DNA from: Planctomycetota bacterium
GTDB taxonomy: Bacteria; Planctomycetota; Planctomycetia; Gemmatales; Gemmataceae
Direction of reading: 5' to 3'
Length of the DNA: 64,000 bases
NCBI GenBank assembly: GCA_016191165.1
Contig: JACPPF010000047.1
Location: 17,328-81,327, forward strand
Below the pieces are notes generated by a model. That model did not search any database, was not told the DNA's origin, and saw only the letters and a program-made list of their open reading frames with translations. Position 1 is the first letter of the stretch. Each line of letters opens with the position of its first letter. Shown here piece after piece: positions 1 to 8,283 of the stretch. Both the position numbers and the translations under genes were made by a program.

Positions 1-1343
1 TGTTACTGGACTGTGCCAGGACGCCCCCGGGAAAGGTCGTGCTCGCACCACCAGCGTTCAGCGTGCTGGCGCCGTCGATGATGACCACGTCCGCGTTGAC
101 GCCGAAGGCGACCTTGGCGGTGGCGCCGAAATCGAAACGCCTCCAGGCACGGTTGATGCGGGCGCCGATTTGTCCGCCGTAAAATCGGGTGGTGGTCTTG
201 AAGGAGTCGCTGATCAAGATATTCGCTCCGGCCGGTTGTCCGACGCCGTTGAACGGAAACGCTCCGGCGCCGCCCGCGAGAACGGTGATGTTCTGGTCCA
301 TGGCCAGCGCGTCGTTCAGGTAGAGGTACCGGGCGCCGTAGAGGAAATCGAAGGACCAACAATTCAAGCGATAGATATTTCGGCCAAAGTTCAGCTCGAG
401 GCCGTGAAGCTCCATGTCGGTGCGGACATTGAGGGTGCCGGAAAAATCTCCGGGGAACGAGATGGGGATACCGCCCTCGTCGGGGAAGCGTAACGGCTGG
501 ATGATCGGTGGATTGCCGGCGGCATCGGGAAAAAGGGAGAAGGTTCGGCTGCGTGGGGCGAGCCAGAAGCCGCCGACCTCGATGAACTTGATGCGTTCGC
601 GATCGAGCCAGGTGCCGAGGGTGAGTTGGGCGCCGGAGAATTCGCGTGGTGCGGTGCTGCCGCCCAGGAGGAGGGCGGTGTCTGGATTGCCGAGGGCCCC
701 GGTGTTCGGGCTGGCCGGGTCGCCGGTGGTGGCCAGGGGCGGCGCCGTATCACGGCGCGTCCAGTAATGCAAGAAACTTCCCTGTATCCAGGTATTGCCG
801 TTCTCCAGACGCACCTCGGCCCCATACCGGAGCCCCTCGTATGTCGTGAAGGGCTCGCTTGGATTATCCGGCACCATGGCCTGCACCAGGCGAATGAACG
901 ATTCCCCCACCCCTCCGGAGGTGGTAGGCTCGGTTGGCGTTGGCGGTGTTTTTGCCTTGCCCGTCGGCGTGCTCGGGACCTTGTCCGGGAGCATCAGAGG
1001 ATGGGTGGCGTTTTTATCGGGCTGCGGATCGACCGGGAGCTCCGGGCCGGTCGGCACGCGATAGGGCTCGGCGGGCGGCATTTTCGGTACCGAGCCATAG
1101 GGATTGCCCGGCATCGTCGTCGGCATACCCTGGAGGTACGGCACCATCGGCTGGGCATATCCAGGGTGCGGGATGAAAGGCCGCTGCGGGTCGTAGGCGG
1201 GCATCGGATAGCCGGGGTAGCCATACCCACCCTGTCCGCCATAAGGCGATGGCGGCGGGCCGTACGGCAGGGGCTGCTGCGCGGAAGCCCACGTTCCGCA
1301 TGCCAACCCCAACGCCGCGATCCAGCCAGCTATTCGCACCATG
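1..1343 (-). CDS. BBP7-family outer-membrane beta-barrel protein (3' end cut by window)
   Basis: The reading frame runs without a stop from ATG at 1343 to the window edge (about 447 codons), so the C-terminus is missing. Residues 1-21 form a signal peptide ending ASA before QQPLPYG. A Pro/Tyr/Gly-rich linker follows to about residue 120, then a region typical of the planctomycete BBP7 family: alternating hydrophobic strands, FSGAQLTLGTWLD, ELNFGRNIYR, then a segment like KVAFGVNADVVIIDGAS near the edge. The family is thought to form outer-membrane barrels; no enzymatic role is known. A GGAG lies about 10 bases before the start. Assignment rests on recognised family style; the end is not visible. 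Confidence 0.8.
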
Positions 1344-1635
1344 GCAGAACTCCAATTCAGGTCCAATTCCCAGATTGGCATCGGCCAAACTCGCTCAAAC
1401 GCATCATACTTTCCGCATCAGCCGCATACCCGCGAAACCGCGCAAAGCCGATACATGCGCCAAACCTTACCCCAGTTCTCCACCTTGACGCCAGCAAGAG
1501 GATTACGCAAGTCGCGCCAGAAACGCCGGCTGGCGCGGTTTTTCCGCTCATGCCGACATTTCGTGAGCTATGGTTTGGTAAGCGGCTCGCGTGGAAGCGG
1601 CCGCGCGAACCAGCCTTCCCGGCGGTGACGAGGCC

Positions 1636-3372
1636 ATGGCAACCCGACGCAACACCCTGGTGAACCAGCCCGCCTTGATTCCAATCGCGGGCGGCCACGA
1701 TCGCAAGCCGCGCGTGCTCGATCGCGACGTGACCACGATCGGCCGGGCGCGCGGCAGCGACCTGTGCATGGAAGCGAACGAGATCTCCGTCGTCCATTGC
1801 ATCATCTTCCGCACGCCCGAGGGCTATCGCATCCGCGATTGCAATAGCCGTAGCGGAACGCGCGTGAATGGAGAATCGGTGCGCCAGGCCTTGCTGCACG
1901 ATGCCGACGTTGTCAATGTTGGGCCTTTCAGCTTTGAGTTTCATGTGCCCGCGGCGCTATTTCCCAAAGAGGAGGCACGGCCCGATCCGGTGCTGGTGGA
2001 CCACTGGAAAGAATCGCGGCGCCGGCTGGCCCAGCTGGCGCTGAAACTGCGCCGGCGGCTGCAAAGCACCGAGGCCGTCTCGCCGCGCCAGCAGGAATGG
2101 GCCCAAAAAGCCCACCTGCTCAAGGAAAAGATCCGTTGCTATGACCAGCGGCTTGGCGAACTCGAGGCGGCCGAGGAGGAATTGACCCAGGAACGCCAGC
2201 AGCTCGCCATCGAGGGCGAAAAACAGCGGCAGCGTGTTCAAGAAATCGAGCAACGCCTGTCGGTGCGCCTGAACGAAGCGGAGGAGGAGATTCGCGAACG
2301 CTGGCGGGTCTTCCAGCAGCGCTGCCAGGCCGAGGAAGCCCGCATGGCCAGCCAGCTGGCGACGCGTGCCCTTGCCGCGGCGGACGAGGCTGACTCCCAG
2401 GCCGCCTTGCCCCGCCAGGAGGCCCGCGATCAGGCTCAGCACCTGCGCGAACGGGAAGAGCAGCTGAAACGACAATACGAACATCTGCAGCGCGAACAAC
2501 AGGAGTTTTCCACCATGAGACAGCAATGGGCCACCGACCAGGCCAGAACCTCCGCCAATCTCGACGAGCAACAGGCGGCCATCGCCCAGCAAAAGGCCGA
2601 ACTGCTGCGCTTGATGGCTGAATTGAAGAAGATGCAGGAAAACCTGCGCAAGCACGCCAAGCCTGACGTCCAGGCCCTTCATGACGCGATCGAGCAGCTG
2701 GAGGCGGAGAATGCCGAGCTTCGCGAGCACCTTCACGCCGCGGCCACACCCCAGGCCGATGACGAGACACAACGCCAGATCGAAGACTTGCGCACCGAAG
2801 TCAACCTCCTGAGGGAGGACCTCGACGCCAAGGAGGAGGCCCTGCTCACGCTGCAAAACGGCACGGCTCCGTCCGACGCACCACTGCGGTCGGAGAACGA
2901 CCTGCTCAAGAAACTCCTCGAGGAAAAGAACCGTCTCGTCGAGCAGTTAACCGCCCAGACCAAGGGCGTGCCGAAGTCCGAAAACGACCTGGAGCGTTAT
3001 GAGACCGAATTGAATGAATTCCGCCGGCAGCTGGAAGGTGATCGCGCCAAGTTGAACCGCGAACTCGAGATGCTGCGGGAACGCAACAAGGAAATGGACG
3101 AAACCATCCGCGATATGGAAATGGAAATGTCCAAGGAACGAGCCGAGCTGGCGCGCGAACGAATGCGTCTGGATCGGGTGCGCGAAGAAGTAAAATCCGA
3201 CAGCGAGCGCCTGCAGCGCGAGCAATCGGTGCGCGATTCGCTCGCCCCCGTGCAAAAACTGCGCGACGAACTGGCCCAGAAACATCCGTCAGCCAAGGCG
3301 GAAAAGCCTCTCAACGATCGGCTCAAAGGGATACGCAATCAACTTTCAGATACGCCGACGGCGGGGTCGTGA
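1636..3372 (+). CDS. FHA-domain protein with long coiled coil
   Basis: 578 residues. The N-terminus (about 15-105) is a forkhead-associated domain with the core motifs GRARGSD and NSRSGTRVNG, which in this family bind phosphothreonine peptides. From about residue 125 to the end it is almost entirely charged heptad-like sequence rich in Glu, Gln, Arg and Leu, a long coiled coil. There is no signal peptide, so it is probably a cytoplasmic scaffold for Ser/Thr kinase signalling. The ATG at 1636 is preferred; an in-frame GTG at 1591 would add 15 residues unrelated to the domain. The partner kinase is unknown; several Hanks-type kinases are encoded elsewhere in the window. Confidence 0.85.
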   Translation: MATRRNTLVNQPALIPIAGGHDRKPRVLDRDVTTIGRARGSDLCMEANEISVVHCIIFRTPEGYRIRDCNSRSGTRVNGESVRQALLHDADVVNVGPFSFEFHVPAALFPKEEARPDPVLVDHWKESRRRLAQLALKLRRRLQSTEAVSPRQQEWAQKAHLLKEKIRCYDQRLGELEAAEEELTQERQQLAIEGEKQRQRVQEIEQRLSVRLNEAEEEIRERWRVFQQRCQAEEARMASQLATRALAAADEADSQAALPRQEARDQAQHLREREEQLKRQYEHLQREQQEFSTMRQQWATDQARTSANLDEQQAAIAQQKAELLRLMAELKKMQENLRKHAKPDVQALHDAIEQLEAENAELREHLHAAATPQADDETQRQIEDLRTEVNLLREDLDAKEEALLTLQNGTAPSDAPLRSENDLLKKLLEEKNRLVEQLTAQTKGVPKSENDLERYETELNEFRRQLEGDRAKLNRELEMLRERNKEMDETIRDMEMEMSKERAELARERMRLDRVREEVKSDSERLQREQSVRDSLAPVQKLRDELAQKHPSAKAEKPLNDRLKGIRNQLSDTPTAGS

Positions 3373-3390
3373 TTGGAACGATGAAAAACT

Positions 3391-3451
3391 AGCCCCCGGC
3401 GCAAGCCGGGGGAGTATTGCCGTCAAACCACCCCGGCTTGCGCCGGGGGCT
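3391..3451. terminator. 21-bp perfect inverted repeat between convergent genes
   Basis: Arms 3391-3411 and 3431-3451 are perfect inverted repeats of 21 bp with a 19-bp loop, lying between two convergent genes. It could end transcription in both directions, but there is no clear U-run. The CGCAAGC motif in the arms recurs in other intergenic palindromes here, so it may equally be a dispersed REP-like repeat. Confidence 0.6.
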
Positions 3452-3458
3452 AATTGCG

Positions 3459-3860
3459 CTACTCGGCATCTTTCTTCTTTTTCTTCTTTTTGCCGCCGAA
3501 GACCATGATCTGGGTAACCTTGTCCCCTTCGGTGGTGATGCGGGCGAAGACACCCTTCTTTTGGCTGGCATTCTTGAAAATCTCGGCGTTCAGGCCGCCT
3601 TCGATCGCCGTGCCGGCTTCCAGTTTCTTGGTTTCTTTGTTTTTCTTGCCGGTCACGATCTTGGCGTCCGTGGCCAGCGAAATCGTCACCGGGTCGCCGT
3701 CCTTCTCGACTTTCTTTTCTCCCTTCACCTTCTTCTTGAATTTCTGGTAGGTGATCTTGCCATCGCCCGCCTTGGTGATCACCGCCGTGAACTCGTCGGC
3801 AAAGGTGAATCCGATAGCGACGGTCATCACAAACACTGCACATGCCATTTTGCGAATCAT
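3459..3860 (-). CDS. Small Lys-rich secreted protein
   Basis: 133 residues. A cleavable signal peptide covers residues 1-21, ending TFA before DEFTAV. The mature part is small and very lysine-rich, with alternating beta-like segments and a terminal run of eight lysines (GGKKKKKKKDAE). AGGAG sits 7 bases before the ATG, which fixes the start. Short secreted proteins of this style are common in Gemmata-like genomes, but I recognise no domain of known function. The basic tail might bind anionic surface polymers; that is speculation. It converges with the FHA/coiled-coil gene across the inverted repeat. Confidence 0.7.
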   Translation of the reverse strand: MIRKMACAVFVMTVAIGFTFADEFTAVITKAGDGKITYQKFKKKVKGEKKVEKDGDPVTISLATDAKIVTGKKNKETKKLEAGTAIEGGLNAEIFKNASQKKGVFARITTEGDKVTQIMVFGGKKKKKKKDAE

Positions 3861-3998
3861 TGCACACTCCTGAGGTCAATCCAAATGGAGACGCCCACAA
3901 CGCGCGGACACATCTCCGGTATTGTTGTAACCCCGCCGCGCAAACGCAAGCGGCAAGTTTTCATTTTTTTTTCATTAGCGCCGGCCCAGGCACACGCA

Positions 3999-4679
3999 TC
4001 AAGCAAGCGGAATTCGGTGTTTCTCTTCCATTTTGACGCGGAGGTGGCCGAAATACTCACGCAAATCGACCTTGCTGGACCCGCAGGTGGAACAACCGCC
4101 GCCCGTGCTACAGGTCGAGCAACCGCCGCCCGCGCCGCGGCCGCAATCGGGCTTGTCGCAGCCGTGATTCGTCTCTTCGTGTGCCGTGGGCGCGGCCAGG
4201 TTTTCCAGCCGGATTGGCAGCTCGAATTTTTGTTCCAGCGTCACCGCGAGTTTTTCGGCGTCGGCATCCGGGCCGACAAACTGCACGATCGCCAGGGAGC
4301 CATCGAACAGCAATTCGACATCCAGGACTTCGACATCAAGGCCATCGCGCGCCGCCCAGGCGCGGCTCTTGGTGAAGATTTCCTGTTCGACGAGTAGGAG
4401 CCGGCCTCTCAGAGCCTCGTCATCGGCGTTCACGCTGCGCAGCAGCTGGCCATCGGACGTGGTGTGCAAAAGCATGGCCTGCCGGGAATTGGCGGGACCG
4501 AGCACGGTTCCGGTTTCGATGCCGCGCTGAGTTCGCACCAGCACGCGCTGACCGCGTCGAAACGGTTGGAACGCGACGGCCGTGAAAATGCCCAGCGCGC
4601 CGCTCCTGCCATGGCTCACGACAAACTGAACCGGCGCGTCAATCGCCCCGGGCGTGGAAGATGACAATGGGAACGTCAT
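3999..4679 (-). CDS. PSP1 (RicT-like) domain protein with Cys-rich tail
   Basis: 226 residues. The central part (about 30-165) matches the PSP1 C-terminal domain: RRGQRVLVRTQRGIETGTVLG, then SRAWAARDGLDVEVLDVELLFDG and FVGPDADAEKLAVTLEQKF. Bacterial PSP1 proteins such as RicT act with RNA-processing or Fe-S partners. Near the C-terminus is a Gly/Cys cluster with CDKPDCG and two GGCSTC blocks, which could bind metal. Its ATG overlaps the stop of the upstream TPR/YggX-like gene (ATGA), so the two are probably translationally coupled. Both partners have Cys-rich segments, which fits an iron-sulphur theme; that link is inference. Confidence 0.8.
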   Translation of the reverse strand: MTFPLSSSTPGAIDAPVQFVVSHGRSGALGIFTAVAFQPFRRGQRVLVRTQRGIETGTVLGPANSRQAMLLHTTSDGQLLRSVNADDEALRGRLLLVEQEIFTKSRAWAARDGLDVEVLDVELLFDGSLAIVQFVGPDADAEKLAVTLEQKFELPIRLENLAAPTAHEETNHGCDKPDCGRGAGGGCSTCSTGGGCSTCGSSKVDLREYFGHLRVKMEEKHRIPLA

Positions 4680-5290
4680 GACAGTCCCAGCGTTTCGCGC
4701 ATGACCTGATCGTACATTTGGACGCCTTGTTCGGTGCTCAGGTCGAGGCGCATTTCATTGATGACCTTGATGCTGAGGTCGCGCAGCCAGTAATCCCAGC
4801 AGCGCGAGCAGACCCGTTCAAAAATGAGCTGGCCGGCTTCGTCGTTCATGGGTGGCTTGGCGAGTTGGCGGGCGTGCGCACCCTCCAGGCAGCCGGGGCG
4901 CTGACAGCGGAATCCGCTGGCGCCGCTTGCCGGGTCGGCGGCGGCCGACTTTTTCGACACCGGCGCCGCCTCCCCGAGTCCGACGAGGAGCTTCGCCATT
5001 TCGTCGCGCGGGATGTTGTCGCCGCGTTCGTCGGCGACGGCGAATCCGTCGCGCAACACTTGCACGGCATCATCGCGCCGGCCGAGCTTGATCAGGCACG
5101 CGCCCAGAAGTTGAAACACTTTCGAGAACTGCGGACTCAATTCGAGGGTGCGCCGAAACGACCTGGCCGCCTCCTCGAATTGCCCATCCTCCATCAAAAG
5201 CTGGCCAAGGCGAAAATGCCCCAACTCGTTGTCGGGGTCGTCATTGGCCATTTTGCGAAACTGCGTTATGCGTTCATTTAGGGGGTTCAT
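4676..5290 (-). CDS. TPR protein with C-terminal YggX-like Fe(II)-trafficking domain
   Basis: 204 residues from ATG 5290. Residues 15-85 hold TPR-like helices (LGHFRLGQLLMEDGQFEEAARSFRRTLELSP). After a linker come CQRPGC and VCSRCW, then a helical C-terminus (DYWLRDLSIKVINEMRLDLS...YDQVMRETLG) resembling the YggX family, small proteins that protect Fe-S clusters in enterobacteria. YggX is normally free-standing at about 90 residues, so this is a fusion. The two Cys pairs could bind iron or zinc. The stop overlaps the start of the PSP1 gene. An upstream ATG at 5338 lies in a repeat-like stretch and was not used. Confidence 0.7.
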   Translation of the reverse strand: MNPLNERITQFRKMANDDPDNELGHFRLGQLLMEDGQFEEAARSFRRTLELSPQFSKVFQLLGACLIKLGRRDDAVQVLRDGFAVADERGDNIPRDEMAKLLVGLGEAAPVSKKSAAADPASGASGFRCQRPGCLEGAHARQLAKPPMNDEAGQLIFERVCSRCWDYWLRDLSIKVINEMRLDLSTEQGVQMYDQVMRETLGLS

Positions 5291-5320
5291 GATTGGTGAC
5301 TCTTTACATCGACACCCGCT

Positions 5321-5346
5321 AACCAGCCCCACGCGCAAGCGTTGGG
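5321..5346. repeat. Half copy of the ACCAGCCCCACGCGC repeat
   Basis: Between the secreted protein at 5353-6147 and the TPR/YggX-like gene lies one arm of the long palindrome seen complete at 10895-11013 and 53171-53293. It reads AACCAGCCCCACGCGCAAGC and ends shortly afterwards without the matching arm, so it looks like a degenerate or half element. Confidence 0.6.
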
Positions 5347-5352
5347 ATTGTA

Positions 5353-6147
5353 TTATCTGCCGACCAGGCTGCTCACGTCGAGAACGGTCAACTTGTAGCG
5401 GAATTCCCGCGTTTTCTTGGCGATCTTGTCCGTGGCGCTTACCTCGACGGTATACTGACCCGGGCGATTCAGATACACCGGGAAGTTAAGAGGCACGAAA
5501 TTCGCCTCGGCCAGGTTGACCCCGGCGGGCATTTGCTGAGGCAAAAAAATCTTGACCGTTGACGCCACCGCCTTGCCGTTTTCGAGGATGCGGTAGCTGA
5601 CCTCGACATCGGGATCCTTCTTGGCGTTGACGGCCAAGTTCACGAGCGCAAACCCGGTGACGTGATGCTGTCCGGGCAAAGCGATACCCGGCGCCGCCAC
5701 GCCGACGCACCCGAAGCCGGCCGATTCGACCTCGAACGGAAAGCTGAAACGCTTGGCGTTGTCCGCCAGCTTGTCGTGCACGGTCAAGCGCACCGAGTAT
5801 TTACCGGCCGGCTGCTTGGGAGGCATGATGACATGCAGGTCGCCCGGCATGCGCGTGCCGCCGAGTTGCGGCAAAACGTCGTTGGGCGTTTTTTTCTCGA
5901 AGATCACCTTGCCCTTTTCATCGAGCAATTCCAGCGTGGTGTCATATTTGGCCTTGCCGGTCTTGGCGTCGATTTTCAGGTCTTCGATGTCGTAGGTCAT
6001 GAACAGCACGTCGCCCGGCAAGCAGGTCGTGTTTATCCGCGTCGCCCCGAGCGGGCCGAAGCAGGGCCGGACGTTCTTGATCTCAACCGCATGGGAGAGA
6101 CCGGGAACCAGACCAACGAGCGCCGCAGCCACGAGCAATCGATACAT
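5353..6147 (-). CDS. Conserved secreted protein of unknown function
   Basis: 264 residues. ATG 6147 is preceded by AGGAG at good spacing, so it is chosen over 6162. A signal peptide covers about 1-20 (ending SHA before VEIKNV). The mature protein is mostly beta-type sequence with two segments resembling Ig-like or domain-of-outer-surface folds: GDVLFMTYDIEDLKID...YDTTLELLDEKGKVIFEK and GQYTVEVSATDKIAKKTREF. There are no catalytic motifs. It is probably extracytoplasmic with a binding or structural role. The TPR/YggX and PSP1 genes follow on the same strand, but a repeat lies between, so an operon is uncertain. Confidence 0.7.
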   Translation of the reverse strand: MYRLLVAAALVGLVPGLSHAVEIKNVRPCFGPLGATRINTTCLPGDVLFMTYDIEDLKIDAKTGKAKYDTTLELLDEKGKVIFEKKTPNDVLPQLGGTRMPGDLHVIMPPKQPAGKYSVRLTVHDKLADNAKRFSFPFEVESAGFGCVGVAAPGIALPGQHHVTGFALVNLAVNAKKDPDVEVSYRILENGKAVASTVKIFLPQQMPAGVNLAEANFVPLNFPVYLNRPGQYTVEVSATDKIAKKTREFRYKLTVLDVSSLVGR

Positions 6148-6395
6148 ATTGGACTCCTGCAAACCAACGGATCCACCGGGTTGTTACCTTGGTCCATTCA
6201 CCTCATTGCTATTGTGCCCGCTTTGCTTGCGAAAGGCCAGTGGAATTTCGGAAACGGTCTGGCCTTGCCGGCGGTTTCACACTTTCCGCGAGCCGGCGGG
6301 CTTGTCGCGCCGGTGTGCCGCCCAGGGCAAATCCGCCGAGACAAGCCTGGCGGTTCGCCACCTTTATTTTTGCTCCATGACCTGATTTCGCGACC

Positions 6396-6401
6396 TATAC
6401 T
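6396..6401 (+). promoter_or_regulatory. Possible -10 element for glmS
   Basis: TATACT lies about 35 bases before the glmS ATG in the 289-bp divergent gap. No convincing -35 box is at 16-18 bp spacing. I saw no glmS-ribozyme-like structure in the gap, so this is a weak promoter guess only. Confidence 0.25.
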
Positions 6402-6436
6402 TGCTGCGCAACCTCTCCGGGCGAAAGGGAAAATCC

Positions 6437-8260
6437 ATGTGTGGAATCGTGGGCTATACCGGAAATCGTGAGGCGCAACCCATTCTGCTGGAAGGGCTTG
6501 CACGCCTGGAATATCGCGGTTATGACAGCTCCGGGCTGGCGACTGTCAATGGCAAGCTCTATCTCAAAAAGGCCGTGGGACGCATCGCCCAGCTGCGAAA
6601 CCTGCTCAACGGCCATCCGCTGGCGGGCAATTCCGGCATCTGCCATACCCGCTGGGCGACCCACGGCGGCGTCAACGACGCCAACGCCCATCCCCACCTG
6701 GGTGGGAACGGCGAGGTCGCCGTCGTACACAATGGCGTCATTGAAAACTACGATATCCTCAAGCGGCAACTTGAGGCACAGGGGTTCCAATTCAAAAGTC
6801 AAACCGATAGCGAGGTCATCGCCCATCTCATCGCGTCCTATCTGGAAAACGATCTGGTTCAGGCTGTCCGCAAGGCCTTGCCCCGGCTCAAGGGAACCTA
6901 TGGCCTGGCGGTCGTCAGCCCGCGTTTCCCTGGCATTCTCGTCGGCGCCAGGCTCGGAAGCCCGCTGGTGGTTGGCATTGGCGATAACGAGATGTTCCTC
7001 GCCAGCGACGCCAGCGCACTCGGCGGATTTGCCAAGCGGGTCGTGTACCTGGAGGATCGACAGATTTGCGTCCTGACGCCCGAACGCTGGGAAATCCTCG
7101 ATGCCGACAACGCGACGTTTGACCCGGAGGTTCACGCCCTGGATTGGCAACCAGCCGATCAGGAACTGGGCACGTTCGCTCACTACATGCTCAAGGAAAT
7201 CTACGAACAGCCCGAGGTGCTGGGCCGGGCGTTGGCGGGACGCCTCGACATCGGCGAAGCCACCGCCCATTTCGGCGGGCTGAATCTCGACGCGCAGGAA
7301 CTACGCCAGATCGACCGCATCATCATGACCGCGTGCGGCACCAGTTATCACGCGGCGCTCATCGGCGAGCATCTCATCGAGCAATTCGCGCGCATCCCGG
7401 TCGAGGTGGAGTACGCGTCCGAGTTTCGGTATCGCAATCCGCCCGTGGAAAAAAACACCATCATCGTCGGCATCACGCAATCGGGCGAGACCGCCGACAC
7501 GCTGGCGGCGCTGCGTGAATCGAAACGCAAGGGACAACGGACGCTCGGCCTGTGCAACGTCGTCGGTTCAAGCATCGCCCGCGAGGTGGACGGCGGCGTC
7601 TTCCTCCACGCCGGGCCTGAGATCGGCGTTGCCAGCACCAAGGCTTTCACGGCCCAGGTCGCCGTGCTGACGCTGCTCGCGGTGCATCTGGGTCGGACGA
7701 GGCACCTGTCGTATCAGGCTGGCGCTCGCATCCTCGACGAACTGCAAGCGATGCCGGACATACTACGCGAGACCCTGAGGTGCCACGATCGGGTCGCCGC
7801 CATTGCTCAGAAATACCATCAGGCGTCGAACATGCTCTATCTGGGTCGGCAATATCTCTTCCCGATGGCGCTGGAAGGCGCGCTCAAATTGAAGGAGATC
7901 AGCTACATCCACGCGGAAGGCTACCCCGCCGCCGAGATGAAGCATGGGCCGATCGCGCTGGTGGATGAGAACACGCCCTCGGTGTTCTTGATTCCTCACG
8001 GCTCCGTGTACGACAAGGTGATGAGCAACCTCGAAGAGATCAAGGCGCGCGGCGGGCCGGTCATCGCCATCGCCTGTGCGGATGATGGTCTGGTCGAAGC
8101 GAAGGCGGACGATGTCATTCACGTGCCCAATGTGCCCGAGTACCTCCAGCCGCTGGTCGTGGCGATCCCGCTGCAACTGCTGGCGTATCACATCGCCCTG
8201 TTGCGCGGCTGCGACATCGACAAGCCGCGGAATCTCGCGAAAAGCGTGACGGTGGAGTGA
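6437..8260 (+). CDS. glmS: Glutamine--fructose-6-phosphate aminotransferase (isomerising)
   Basis: 607 residues, the normal GlmS length. It makes glucosamine-6-phosphate from fructose-6-phosphate and glutamine, the first step to UDP-GlcNAc. It starts MCGIVGYTGNREA, so Cys2 is the N-terminal glutaminase nucleophile once Met is removed. The glutaminase domain covers about 1-230 (YRGYDSSG, HTRWATHG, HNGVIENY). Two SIS isomerase domains follow (ACGTSYHA, SQSGETADT, then EGALKLKEISYIHAEGYPA), and it ends with the typical DKPRNLAKSVTVE. The ATG is set by the need for Cys at position 2. The alternate GlmU-type gene begins 23 bases downstream, so the two form an operon for amino-sugar supply. Confidence 0.97.
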   Translation: MCGIVGYTGNREAQPILLEGLARLEYRGYDSSGLATVNGKLYLKKAVGRIAQLRNLLNGHPLAGNSGICHTRWATHGGVNDANAHPHLGGNGEVAVVHNGVIENYDILKRQLEAQGFQFKSQTDSEVIAHLIASYLENDLVQAVRKALPRLKGTYGLAVVSPRFPGILVGARLGSPLVVGIGDNEMFLASDASALGGFAKRVVYLEDRQICVLTPERWEILDADNATFDPEVHALDWQPADQELGTFAHYMLKEIYEQPEVLGRALAGRLDIGEATAHFGGLNLDAQELRQIDRIIMTACGTSYHAALIGEHLIEQFARIPVEVEYASEFRYRNPPVEKNTIIVGITQSGETADTLAALRESKRKGQRTLGLCNVVGSSIAREVDGGVFLHAGPEIGVASTKAFTAQVAVLTLLAVHLGRTRHLSYQAGARILDELQAMPDILRETLRCHDRVAAIAQKYHQASNMLYLGRQYLFPMALEGALKLKEISYIHAEGYPAAEMKHGPIALVDENTPSVFLIPHGSVYDKVMSNLEEIKARGGPVIAIACADDGLVEAKADDVIHVPNVPEYLQPLVVAIPLQLLAYHIALLRGCDIDKPRNLAKSVTVE

Positions 8261-8283
8261 AAGTGTTTGTGGGGGATAAACCC

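Noticed and set aside
1014..1663. Several overlapping frames on both strands around the start of the BBP7 gene
   Set aside because: All conflict with the long barrel-protein frame, which has a signal peptide, a ribosome-binding site and family-like sequence.
6163..6436. glmS ribozyme or riboswitch upstream of glmS
   Set aside because: No pattern of the conserved catalytic core was found in the gap.
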